In this document: positions 55,115-62,832 of the stretch, one piece after another
Numbering within the stretch: position 1 is the first letter of the stretch
Layout: the number at the start of each line of letters is the position of its first letter
Source of the DNA: UBA830 sp002295635
GTDB lineage: Bacteria > Pseudomonadota > Alphaproteobacteria > MPNO01 > UBA830
Assembly: GCA_002295635.1 (NCBI GenBank)
Contig: DBHK01000010.1
Span: 42,386-106,385, forward strand
DNA length: 64,000 bases
Direction: 5' to 3'
Made by a program: the position numbers and the translations under genes
The notes under the pieces: model-generated
What the model was told of the DNA's origin: nothing
The model's input: the letters and a program-made list of their open reading frames with translations, nothing else
Databases searched by the model: none

Positions 55115-56599
55115 CTAAACGTCAGTTCCTACTGAGGTATCCGTTATATCGATAAAAACATTCTTGATTTCTGTATAAAGTTTCAAAGCCTCCATACCCA
55201 ACTCCCTACCGATACCAGACTGCTTTACTCCTCCAAAAGCCGAAAAGGTGCTGTAGCGGCTCGCGCTCCCATGAGAATTCACGCTCACCATCCCCGCCTC
55301 AATATCCCTCACCACACGTAAAGCACGGTTAACATCTCGTGTCCAAACAGAAGCATTAAGGCCGAAAACCGAATCGTTCGCAATTTGAATAGCTTCCTGT
55401 TCACTTTCAAAGGGTATCACGACAGCAACTGGGCCAAAAATTTCTTCCTGCGCTACTCGCATTTTATTTGTGACGTTTCTTATGATTGTTGGCTCAAAGA
55501 AATTACCCGAAGTTTGATGGGACGGACGATCGCCACCGACAACAACATCACCTCCTTCAGCGATACCCAAGGCAACATAATTTTTGACTATCTGCCACTG
55601 CGTGTCCGATATCAGAGGGCCCATATCTGTCTCTTTATCGAAAGGGTCTCCAATGTGATAGTCGCGCAAACCATCGACCATTATGTCTATCAAATTGTCG
55701 TAGATAGATTGCTCGACAATTATTCGGGTCCGGGCTGAACAACTTTGACCAGCATTGCCGAATGCCGCCCCAATAGCGGCCTTACCTGCTTTTTCGATAT
55801 TGGCGTCCGCGAAAATAATATTTGGGCTCTTTCCCCCCAACTCTAATGAAACTCGTTTAATATCGTCCGCAGCAGACTTAACTAAGTCAGCGCCAGTTTT
55901 TCCCTCCCCAGTGAACGCTATTTTATTGATCAAAGGATGGGTAGCGATGTCTTTACCAATTTCGCCCCCAGGCCCCGGCAGAACATTTAATACTCCGGGA
56001 GGGAGCCCCACCACTTGAGTAATTTCGGCTAACATAAGGGTTGTTATCGGCGTGTAACTGGCAGGCTTAATCAATACTGTGCAGCCACTCGCCAGAGCAG
56101 GTGCTACTTTCCAGGCCGCTGCCATAAATGGAAAATTCCAGGGTGTTATCTGAGCAACGACGCCTACCGCCTCGCGAAGCGTGAAATCTACGAAATCCGC
56201 GCCTAGTGGAATAGTGGACCCAAAGAATTTATCCATCGCCCCGGCGTAATATTCAAAGACCCGAGCAGCTGCCCCCACCTCATTTTTCGAATTTTGTATT
56301 GTTTTCCCACTTGATTTTGTCTCAGCAATCGCGATTTCGTCTGCCCTCTTGCGAATTTCATCGGCAATATCGCGCAAGTATTTCCCGCGATCAAATGGCA
56401 ACATCTTTGGCCAGCTACCTGTAAAAGCATTCCTGGCAGCAATAGCTGCGATGTTAAGATCATCTGCGGACGCTTTTGAGATAGTAGCAAAATCGGTGCC
56501 GTCGAATGGGCTTTTTACGTTGAATGTTTCACCCGATCTCGACGGAACAAACTCACCATCAATGAAAAGCTGAAATTTTTCCAACTTTTCAGGAATCAT
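55115..56599 (-). CDS. NAD(P)-dependent aldehyde dehydrogenase
   Basis: Oxidises an aldehyde to the acid; substrate unknown. The 494-residue protein has the full ALDH core: PWNFP with Asn155, Lys178 in LIKPA, Glu253 in LELGGKSPN, and the nucleophile Cys287 in GNAGQSCSA, plus EEIFGPVA. The NAD-site loop reads FTGEGKTG rather than the common FTGSTEVG. Its stop and the OMPDC-like stop are in the same tight operon: it starts within the last bases of that gene (ATGA overlap). Confidence 0.93.
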   Translation of the reverse strand: MIPEKLEKFQLFIDGEFVPSRSGETFNVKSPFDGTDFATISKASADDLNIAAIAARNAFTGSWPKMLPFDRGKYLRDIADEIRKRADEIAIAETKSSGKTIQNSKNEVGAAARVFEYYAGAMDKFFGSTIPLGADFVDFTLREAVGVVAQITPWNFPFMAAAWKVAPALASGCTVLIKPASYTPITTLMLAEITQVVGLPPGVLNVLPGPGGEIGKDIATHPLINKIAFTGEGKTGADLVKSAADDIKRVSLELGGKSPNIIFADANIEKAGKAAIGAAFGNAGQSCSARTRIIVEQSIYDNLIDIMVDGLRDYHIGDPFDKETDMGPLISDTQWQIVKNYVALGIAEGGDVVVGGDRPSHQTSGNFFEPTIIRNVTNKMRVAQEEIFGPVAVVIPFESEQEAIQIANDSVFGLNASVWTRDVNRALRVVRDIEAGMVSVNSHGSASRYSTFSAFGGVKQSGIGRELGMEALKLYTEIKNVFIDITDTSVGTDV

Positions 56600-57369
56600 A
56601 AGAATTTCAGTGCTTCATCACTAAATTTCTTCGCAGCATCGGTCGGATTATCTGCTCCATAAATTCCTCGGCCAATTACCGCATATGCGTTACAATCGGG
56701 GGCCGCAGCAAAACAATCCAATATATTACCTCCTAGGGCACCGATACCCGGGATAACAATGGAGGGTCTATCTATCCGCGCGCGCAGGTGTTCCGAGTGC
56801 CTTCGAACCTTGTTTGACGTCTGGCCGGGAACAATGAAATACCTTGCGCCTATGGTTATAGACCTTGAAAAAATATCGCTTAGGGCATCATCAACGACGT
56901 AACCACCGCCAGCCGCGTTATAGTCCTCAATTGGAAGGTCTCCTCCAACTAACGGGGCAATTCCATGTTTAATTGATGATCCCACAAAGGAATTAACCGC
57001 ACTCGGGCCTGCCAAGGGAAAGAGAATTAATCCATTGACGCCTGCGTCCGCGGCTATTTTACAAAATTTCTCCCCCATATCTGGGATGTCGGCACCAGCT
57101 TTCTGGTGATCATAAATTATAGGTAAGCCTGTGATTTCGCGGATTGTTGAAACTGCCTTAGACAACCCTAATTGTAGTGCGATTGTCAGACCAATTTTAA
57201 ATCCAACAATCCCATCAACGTCGGCACAGGATTCTACAGTATGAATAATTCCATCAAGTGATGGATTATCGAGTGCCGGTATAATACCGTGCGTCAGTGT
57301 GAACAAATCATCTGATGATCGGCTATCATTCACTATACTCACCTTCGCACCCCAATTTCTCCATACCAA
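56596..57369 (-). CDS. Orotidine 5'-phosphate decarboxylase-like (OMPDC superfamily) protein
   Basis: A TIM-barrel protein of the OMPDC/HUMPS superfamily. Visible features are ALD34, FKIG with Lys58, the DxKxxD region written D87-H-Q-K90-A-G-A-D94-I-P (one residue longer between D and K, and K and D, than the classic form), and phosphate-binding PGIGALGG and VIGRGIYGADNP. It could be an ordinary pyrF of a divergent subgroup, or a decarboxylase for another nucleotide. The TTG at 57369 gives 257 residues; a GTG at 57333 preceded by AAGGTGAG is an equally good start (245 residues). It lies between NadC-like and ALDH genes. Confidence 0.8.
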   Translation of the reverse strand: MVWRNWGAKVSIVNDSRSSDDLFTLTHGIIPALDNPSLDGIIHTVESCADVDGIVGFKIGLTIALQLGLSKAVSTIREITGLPIIYDHQKAGADIPDMGEKFCKIAADAGVNGLILFPLAGPSAVNSFVGSSIKHGIAPLVGGDLPIEDYNAAGGGYVVDDALSDIFSRSITIGARYFIVPGQTSNKVRRHSEHLRARIDRPSIVIPGIGALGGNILDCFAAAPDCNAYAVIGRGIYGADNPTDAAKKFSDEALKFL

Positions 57370-57392
57370 AGACGGGCTAGACTAAAATTGGA

Positions 57393-58280
57393 TTATTTTT
57401 CTTCGAGGCGCTGGATCGTTCTCAACGCACTTGGTTTAATATCTTTAATATCAAGGCTTACATCCAAAGCGTTAATGCTATGAGTTAAATCACCCAAAGA
57501 AATTATATCCACCCCGATCTTAGAAATCGCCTCTATCGTTTGTTCATTAATACCACCCGATGCTTCTGTCATCGCCCGACCGTCAACTAACTTTAGCCCC
57601 TCCGACATTTCATCAAGGTCCATATTGTCGAACATGATGATTTCGGCATTTACATCAAGAGCTTCTTGAACCATTTCTAAAGTCTCGCATTCTACTTCAA
57701 TTTTAAAGGTATGCTGGGCGTTAGACCGTATCGTTTCCACAGCATTTGTTAGGGAGCCGGCGGCCTTGATGTGATTGTCTTTTATTAGAATGCAATTACT
57801 TAGATTAAAAATATGGTTGTGTGCCCCTCCGACGCGAACCGCATATTTCTGAAGAATACGGAGCCCGGGCCACCCTTTTCGCGTATCAGTTATACGCACT
57901 TTACTGCCTTGTATCATGTCCATGTAGCGCCGGGTTTTCGTGGCAATACCCGAAAGTTGCTGAATCCAGTCGAGCGCACAACGCTCGATGGCGAAAAACG
58001 TTGATGTCCGCGCTGAAATTTTTAAGAGGGTAGTCCCTGGTCCTATCGCGTCTCCATCCCGAACTAAATGTTCTATTTCCGCACTTTCATCAAGCTGTTT
58101 GATTGTCTCATCTGCCAACAAAAGCCCACAGACAATGCCAGAATCTTTTGCGTAAATCTGGCCAGTCTGTATTGGGTCGTCATCAAGAACTAGGAATCCT
58201 CCTGTAGTATCTCCAGACCCAAGTTCCTCCCTCAGCCCTGCTTCAATAAGAGGCCGGATTAAAAAACGATTTAATTGCAT
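57393..58280 (-). CDS. nadC: Nicotinate-nucleotide pyrophosphorylase-like (NadC family) protein
   Basis: Type II phosphoribosyltransferase fold; NadC converts quinolinate and PRPP to nicotinate mononucleotide. The 295-residue length and Arg100, Arg134-Lys135 (DTRK), His156 and Lys167 (LIKDNHI) match the family, and LSGIAT is present. Two substrate-site features differ: the position after His156 is Ile157 where quinolinate-specific enzymes have Arg (NHR), and DTRKTTPG reads DTRKGWPG. So the acceptor may not be quinolinate. No nadA or nadB is adjacent; the neighbours are OMPDC-like and ALDH genes. Confidence 0.85.
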   Translation of the reverse strand: MQLNRFLIRPLIEAGLREELGSGDTTGGFLVLDDDPIQTGQIYAKDSGIVCGLLLADETIKQLDESAEIEHLVRDGDAIGPGTTLLKISARTSTFFAIERCALDWIQQLSGIATKTRRYMDMIQGSKVRITDTRKGWPGLRILQKYAVRVGGAHNHIFNLSNCILIKDNHIKAAGSLTNAVETIRSNAQHTFKIEVECETLEMVQEALDVNAEIIMFDNMDLDEMSEGLKLVDGRAMTEASGGINEQTIEAISKIGVDIISLGDLTHSINALDVSLDIKDIKPSALRTIQRLEEK

Positions 58281-58348
58281 AAGCTTCCCACGCGTTGAGA
58301 GTGTCTATTATATAAGTATGGCTAAAAGTAACTGTTTTACTAGTCAAT

Positions 58349-59599
58349 CTAGACAATATTTTTGTAAGTTTTTCCTTGTTTCATTATTAATTTAAGTCTG
58401 TTTCGATCTTCGAGAATGGAGATGTCGTCTAAGGGATCTCCATCGACAACCAGTACATCCGCAATTTTCCCCGGTGACAGTTCCCCGAGGTCCGGTCTTC
58501 CAATACAGTTAGCGGCGTTCGAAGTAGCTGAAACGATAGCCTCCATTGGGCTCATACCCAAGAAATCGACCATGAATCTAAGTTCCACGAGATTTTCGCC
58601 CACGAGCAATCGATGCGATTGGTCAGTACCCATAGCGATCTTAACCCCGCGACGAACTGCCTCTCGCCAAATCGGGAACTGTTCTTCCTTCATCTTGCGG
58701 TATATTTCTTGGTCTTTCTGCTCCTCTTGCCCTAACTGCTGTTTCCCCCAATTCGGGTCTTTTTGGCGATGTTCGATAGATAGCGGAACGAGAGCAAGCG
58801 TCGGTACCCACCACGTGGACTGTTTGATCATGCGATCAATGCATTCTTCATCTATAAACCAACCATGTTCTATAGAGTGCACCCCAGCCTCAAGTGCAGT
58901 ACGAATCCCTAAAATACCCTCGGCGTGAACGGCAACAGGTCGTTTCTTGGCAGCTGCCTCATCGACCGCACATTTTATCTCTTCCATCGTGAATTGTGGT
59001 TCATCCCAGCTATCTGTAACCGAAGTAATGCCGCCAGTTGAACAAATTTTTATAAAATCCGCTCCCGCCATTAAAAATTGGCGTACTAACTTTCTGATAC
59101 CCTCGACACCGTCAGCGACCCCATCTGGCAACCATGTCCGCTTTGGGATACGCATACCGGCGGGCACCCAGTAATCGCCATGACCCCCAGTCTGGGAAAT
59201 CATAGCAATTGATATCTGTAGCCTTGGCCCGGCAATTAACCCATCCTCGATTGCCTGTCTAAAACCCGCGTCCGCTCCCCCCATGTCTCGCGCCGTGGTG
59301 ACCCCGCAAGCTATTGTCTCCTCAATTATCTGGGTCGAACGCAGAACATTATATGTTGGTGAGTTCAGCAAGTGTTGACGTACGTCTCTTGAACGATATG
59401 TGCAGTGGAGATGGCAGTCGATAATTCCGGGTAAGACATGACAACCAACTGCGTCTATAGTTTCAGCGCCTCGGGGCACAGGTGTGGTCTTAGCAGAACC
59501 GACCGCAACTATCCGGTCTTCATCGATCAAGACGACACCGTCTTGAATCGGGTCTAACCCGAGCCCATCAATTACATTGCCACCGACAATTGCTTTCAT
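58349..59599 (-). CDS. Metal-dependent amidohydrolase
   Basis: Amidohydrolase-superfamily enzyme of the imidazolonepropionase/prolidase-like group; substrate unknown. The 416-residue protein (ATG at 59599; a GTG at 59617 is also possible) has His63 and His65 (DCHLH), Lys184 in FIKICSTGG, His225 in VHAEG, His245 in SIEHG and Asp326 in MGTDQSH, a complete binuclear-type site. It is first in the minus-strand run with NadC-like, OMPDC-like, ALDH and CinA-like genes, 68 bases ahead of the second. It could open a ring or release an amide from the pathway substrate. Confidence 0.88.
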   Translation of the reverse strand: MKAIVGGNVIDGLGLDPIQDGVVLIDEDRIVAVGSAKTTPVPRGAETIDAVGCHVLPGIIDCHLHCTYRSRDVRQHLLNSPTYNVLRSTQIIEETIACGVTTARDMGGADAGFRQAIEDGLIAGPRLQISIAMISQTGGHGDYWVPAGMRIPKRTWLPDGVADGVEGIRKLVRQFLMAGADFIKICSTGGITSVTDSWDEPQFTMEEIKCAVDEAAAKKRPVAVHAEGILGIRTALEAGVHSIEHGWFIDEECIDRMIKQSTWWVPTLALVPLSIEHRQKDPNWGKQQLGQEEQKDQEIYRKMKEEQFPIWREAVRRGVKIAMGTDQSHRLLVGENLVELRFMVDFLGMSPMEAIVSATSNAANCIGRPDLGELSPGKIADVLVVDGDPLDDISILEDRNRLKLIMKQGKTYKNIV

Positions 59600-59666
59600 A
59601 GGACCGTCCAAAAACACCTAAACCAAAGAGTTGTCCCGCTTAAGTAATATAACGGAAAAAGTAATC

Positions 59667-59679
59667 GGAGTGGCGGGAC
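59667..59679. repeat. Left copy of 13-bp direct repeat (possible att site)
   Basis: GGAGTGGCGGGAC, 12/13 identical to 63985-63997 in the same orientation. It lies 50-68 bases upstream of the amidohydrolase gene, at the edge between the metabolic operon and the island. Confidence 0.4.
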
Positions 59680-59786
59680 CCAAAACCACTACCCCTCATT
59701 CTCTTGTGTAGCGTTATGTATAGTTTAGTCAAGTTTAGTGGTGCTCTTCGGGCTCTCTAGGCCGTCTAAATCCCGCCAAACAGATC

Positions 59787-59810
59787 GGGGATTTGAACTT
59801 CAGCTTGTGC
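59787..59810. repeat. Left copy of 24-bp repeat flanking the first N gap
   Basis: The 24 bases before the gap recur exactly at 60125-60148 after it. An exact repeat touching both edges of a gap usually means overlapping contig ends, so the true gap may be zero or the region a collapsed tandem repeat. Confidence 0.9.
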
Positions 59811-60124
59811 NNNNNNNNNNNNNNNNNNNNNNNNNNNNNNNNNNNNNNNNNNNNNNNNNNNNNNNNNNNNNNNNNNNNNNNNNNNNNNNNNNNNNNNNNN
59901 NNNNNNNNNNNNNNNNNNNNNNNNNNNNNNNNNNNNNNNNNNNNNNNNNNNNNNNNNNNNNNNNNNNNNNNNNNNNNNNNNNNNNNNNNNNNNNNNNNNN
60001 NNNNNNNNNNNNNNNNNNNNNNNNNNNNNNNNNNNNNNNNNNNNNNNNNNNNNNNNNNNNNNNNNNNNNNNNNNNNNNNNNNNNNNNNNNNNNNNNNNNN
60101 NNNNNNNNNNNNNNNNNNNNNNNN
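59811..60124. other. Assembly gap, 314 N
   Basis: Unknown bases. The flanks carry an exact 24-bp repeat, so the stated length should not be trusted. Confidence 1.
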
Positions 60125-60148
60125 GGGGATTTGAACTTCAGCTTGTGC
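60125..60148. repeat. Right copy of 24-bp repeat flanking the first N gap
   Basis: Identical to 59787-59810; see that entry. Confidence 0.9.
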
Positions 60149-60193
60149 CCCCTGGCATTCCGCCAAAAGCACTAAAGAGAGGAGTCTGCGTCG

Positions 60194-60526
60194 ATGAACG
60201 CATCTGTCGTTAAGTTTCCACGAGTGAAAGTTCCAGCCAGACGGCCAAAACCTAGAACCCGAGTGTTTTGGGCGGGCTATCGCTATATCGGCGGTGAATG
60301 CTGTCAGGAAGTTCAACAGGTCTATCTGAAACGCCATGGTAATGGCGATTGGAGCTTCATCACCTACGTAGACAATCTTTCCTGGGAGCTAGAGCGGTTC
60401 GCCGCAGAGATGGTGCCGATCAAACTTGATGAATATCAGCTCGATCATGCGCCCAGCGAGGAGCGACTGGAGGAAATGGGCTGGCGTGATCCCTCGGGTC
60501 CAAATGTTTTCGACATGGAGGAATAA
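60194..60526 (+). CDS. Hypothetical protein, 110 residues
   Basis: I do not recognise a family. The protein has a basic N-terminus (KVPARRPKPRTR), a central part with several aromatic residues (VFWAGYRYIGGE, WSFITYVDNLSWELERF) and an acidic end. No signal peptide or membrane segment. An AGGAG lies about 12 bases before the ATG, a slightly long spacing. It follows the first assembly gap, so upstream context is lost. Confidence 0.6.
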   Translation: MNASVVKFPRVKVPARRPKPRTRVFWAGYRYIGGECCQEVQQVYLKRHGNGDWSFITYVDNLSWELERFAAEMVPIKLDEYQLDHAPSEERLEEMGWRDPSGPNVFDMEE

Positions 60527-60621
60527 AAAGATTATTTCGCGGCATTGGGGGAAGAGTAATGTCACGCTGCCACACCCCATTCTCTATACACATTCCGAAG
60601 ATTGTCTGTCAGAATTTCCGT

Positions 60622-60717
60622 ATGAGAAAACTGACTGCCACCATCTGCCTGACGATTGCCGTCCTTCTTGGAAGTGCGGGGAGATTATTTCTGTTTTCGA
60701 CCGAGGAATTTCGATGA
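60622..60717 (+). CDS. Orphan signal-peptide ORF, coupled to the next gene
   Basis: A 31-residue reading frame starting MRKLTATICLTIAVLLGSAG, a clear signal-peptide-like sequence, then RLFLFSTEEFR and a stop. Its first 60 bases match the start of the secreted-protein gene at 61605 at 54 of 60 positions. The TGA stop overlaps the ATG of the nuclease-like gene (ATGA), so it may act as a leader peptide, or be the truncated front end of a lost secreted protein. Confidence 0.45.
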   Translation: MRKLTATICLTIAVLLGSAGRLFLFSTEEFR

Positions 60718-61592
60718 CCAAAATACCATCCGCCGTATTAGGTGCGTCCGGTGAATCTCTGGTCTTATCAAAACTTTTGCTGAATGGGTTTATTGCTGGA
60801 AAGGCACCTGAATTTACGAAAGATTTTGATTTAGTAGTTGTGAGCGATGATGGAATACATTCTGCTCCCATCCAAGTTAAAACGACCACTACTCGTCATC
60901 AATGGTTGATGAGTAAAAAGCACGAGAAAGTCATTGAAAACCTGATTTTTTGTTTTGTCCGAATCTCGGAGCAAACCAATGAAGAAAAAATCTACTTGTT
61001 AGATGCGCAGACTGTCTCTCATGTTTTGAGAAAGTCACATCAAATCTGGTTAAAAATTCCCGCGCAAAAAAGTACTGAAAAAAATAATACAAACATGCGG
61101 GTACTGCTGAGCGACTATAATAAACTGTCCGGTCTTCCAACAACAATAAGAAATCTTCAGTCAGAAGAGAAAGACCTCAGTGAGTACTTATCCAAAACAG
61201 AAATTGATTTTCTCTCCGAATATTCCGAAGGGTGGATGGAGAAATATGAAGGCGACTGGGCGTTAATAAAAAGATATTCCGAGGCGTCCAAAGAAGTCAC
61301 AGGGAGAGATAACCAGATAATTCGTGAAGCACTTTCAATCGCGATTCCCCTGATGCTGCGTCACTCTCTCGCTTGGTTAAATACCTCTGAGATGATGCGT
61401 ATCCTTGAGGCATATGGTGGGCGGACACGGACTGACCTTTTAAACGGACGGGAACTCAAAGAGTTAATTATCCAAATTATCGACGGACTGAGTGAAGGAG
61501 AACGACATGATGCTCAACCGAACAGTCCAAACCTTGATGATCTAGTGGAAAAATATCTCGCGGATATTACGGATAGAGAACTTGGAAAATAA
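60714..61592 (+). CDS. PD-(D/E)XK nuclease-like protein
   Basis: A 292-residue protein whose N-terminus fits a restriction-endonuclease-like fold: GASGESLVLSKLLLNG with Glu14, DFDLVV with Asp39, and PIQVKT with the Gln54-x-Lys56 pair. A W..(K).E....FCFVRIS stretch follows, also common in such proteins. The C-terminal part (about 140-292) is helical and unassigned. I chose the ATG at 60714 because GAGGAA lies 6 bases upstream and it overlaps the leader ORF stop; a longer frame from 60426 overlaps the 110-residue gene and has no conserved look. A role in defence or DNA processing is possible, not shown. Confidence 0.65.
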   Translation: MTKIPSAVLGASGESLVLSKLLLNGFIAGKAPEFTKDFDLVVVSDDGIHSAPIQVKTTTTRHQWLMSKKHEKVIENLIFCFVRISEQTNEEKIYLLDAQTVSHVLRKSHQIWLKIPAQKSTEKNNTNMRVLLSDYNKLSGLPTTIRNLQSEEKDLSEYLSKTEIDFLSEYSEGWMEKYEGDWALIKRYSEASKEVTGRDNQIIREALSIAIPLMLRHSLAWLNTSEMMRILEAYGGRTRTDLLNGRELKELIIQIIDGLSEGERHDAQPNSPNLDDLVEKYLADITDRELGK

Positions 61593-61604
61593 CGACTGAT
61601 TCAA

Positions 61605-62096
61605 ATGAGAAACCTGACCGTCACAATCTGCCTGACGATTGCCGTGCTTATTGGAAGTGCGGGGGTGTCGTATTCTAAAAACTGCGTGTTACAGGTTCAG
61701 ATATATGCACAAATTTTGGCAGACGCAGCGAGACGGAACCCGAAAGGTGTTCGTCAAGCAGTCAATCGCTCACCCGAATTTTATCGAAAATTGATAGAAC
61801 GAGTTAATTCTTGGGAACCCACTACGTCACGGAGCATTCTCAATTGTAAACGGTTTGTGTCAGTTATCAGACAACATTGGGACATAAATATCAGTGAAAT
61901 ATTCACGAAGTTAAAGCGGACACCAAAACCGTTAAATTTTAAAGTTGGAGCGTGCGCGCGTGCCATGGCGATCATTGGCAATTTGGCGCAAAAGCAAAAC
62001 ACACAGAAGAATCGATTCTTGATCTGGCAATGGACCGCTAATACCCAACTAGTAAATGAAAAAGAATGTCAGTGGATAGTGGATGGATACGGTTGA
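61605..62096 (+). CDS. Hypothetical secreted protein, 163 residues
   Basis: Not recognised. It begins with a signal peptide (MRNLTVTICLTIAVLIGSAG, likely cleaved near VSYS/K), then about 140 residues with four cysteines and many charged residues, without membrane segments. It starts 12 bases after the nuclease-like gene. The signal-peptide coding part is a near repeat of 60622-60681. Confidence 0.6.
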   Translation: MRNLTVTICLTIAVLIGSAGVSYSKNCVLQVQIYAQILADAARRNPKGVRQAVNRSPEFYRKLIERVNSWEPTTSRSILNCKRFVSVIRQHWDINISEIFTKLKRTPKPLNFKVGACARAMAIIGNLAQKQNTQKNRFLIWQWTANTQLVNEKECQWIVDGYG

Positions 62097-62135
62097 TTAC
62101 AACAGAATATGAATTCTACTTTTTAGGAGTTTCAC

Positions 62136-62210
62136 ATGCGTAAACACCCTTTAATCGCCGTTATCTTACTTGGGTTTTGCCGGATGGACGAAGGTGACTT
62201 AAACTGTTAG
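62136..62210 (+). CDS. Short ORF with signal-peptide-like start, 24 residues
   Basis: MRKHPLIAVILLGF followed by ten polar residues and a stop. An AGGAG lies 7 bases before the ATG, better than for most genes here. It looks like the front end of a secreted protein that has lost its body, or a very small membrane peptide. Confidence 0.35.
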   Translation: MRKHPLIAVILLGFCRMDEGDLNC

Positions 62211-62268
62211 TGGGAATTCCTTCTGAGTGGATTTGTAAATTAGTTCAAAACTAAAATGAGATAACTTG

Positions 62269-62433
62269 ATGGCAATTTGGTTAAAAGTAGTAATTACAAT
62301 TTTAATTGGGATTGTTGGTATACTAGTAACTGCTGCAATATTAGGTGAGGGTGGTCCAGTTCCCGCTTTCGTAGGGGGTCTTGCTGGTTTAATTTTTTGG
62401 AATTCAATAAAAGGCAAAAGTAAAACTTTATAA
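62269..62433 (+). CDS. Small membrane protein, 54 residues
   Basis: Two hydrophobic segments (about residues 5-25 and 32-44) around a GEGGP turn, ending in a basic tail KGKSKTL. It is A/T-rich, with no strong ribosome site (GAGAT at about 8 bases). Unrecognised; it may be a real small protein of the element. Confidence 0.4.
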   Translation: MAIWLKVVITILIGIVGILVTAAILGEGGPVPAFVGGLAGLIFWNSIKGKSKTL

Positions 62434-62473
62434 ATTAACTACACAAGACCTTGCCCGTGAATGTGTCCGTAAG

Positions 62474-62803
62474 NNNNNNNNNNNNNNNNNNNNNNNNNNN
62501 NNNNNNNNNNNNNNNNNNNNNNNNNNNNNNNNNNNNNNNNNNNNNNNNNNNNNNNNNNNNNNNNNNNNNNNNNNNNNNNNNNNNNNNNNNNNNNNNNNNN
62601 NNNNNNNNNNNNNNNNNNNNNNNNNNNNNNNNNNNNNNNNNNNNNNNNNNNNNNNNNNNNNNNNNNNNNNNNNNNNNNNNNNNNNNNNNNNNNNNNNNNN
62701 NNNNNNNNNNNNNNNNNNNNNNNNNNNNNNNNNNNNNNNNNNNNNNNNNNNNNNNNNNNNNNNNNNNNNNNNNNNNNNNNNNNNNNNNNNNNNNNNNNNN
62801 NNN
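62474..62803. other. Assembly gap, 330 N
   Basis: Unknown bases. No repeat is visible at the flanks. On the minus strand the left flank (62473-62436) encodes LTDTFTGKV, which resembles a repeat core of YwqK-type proteins, so the gap may hide the body of such a gene. Confidence 1.
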
Positions 62804-62832
62804 GAAATACAAAGGGTGTTGAGTAGAACCCG

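Noticed and set aside
59735..60337. Minus-strand 200-codon frame across the first N gap
   Set aside because: Most of it is N; the readable ends are an antisense shadow of the 110-residue gene and a repeat copy.
60426..60713. N-terminal extension of the nuclease-like protein by 96 residues
   Set aside because: It overlaps the 110-residue gene in another frame and the leader ORF, lacks a ribosome site and any conserved look; the ATG at 60714 has GAGGAA and an ATGA overlap.
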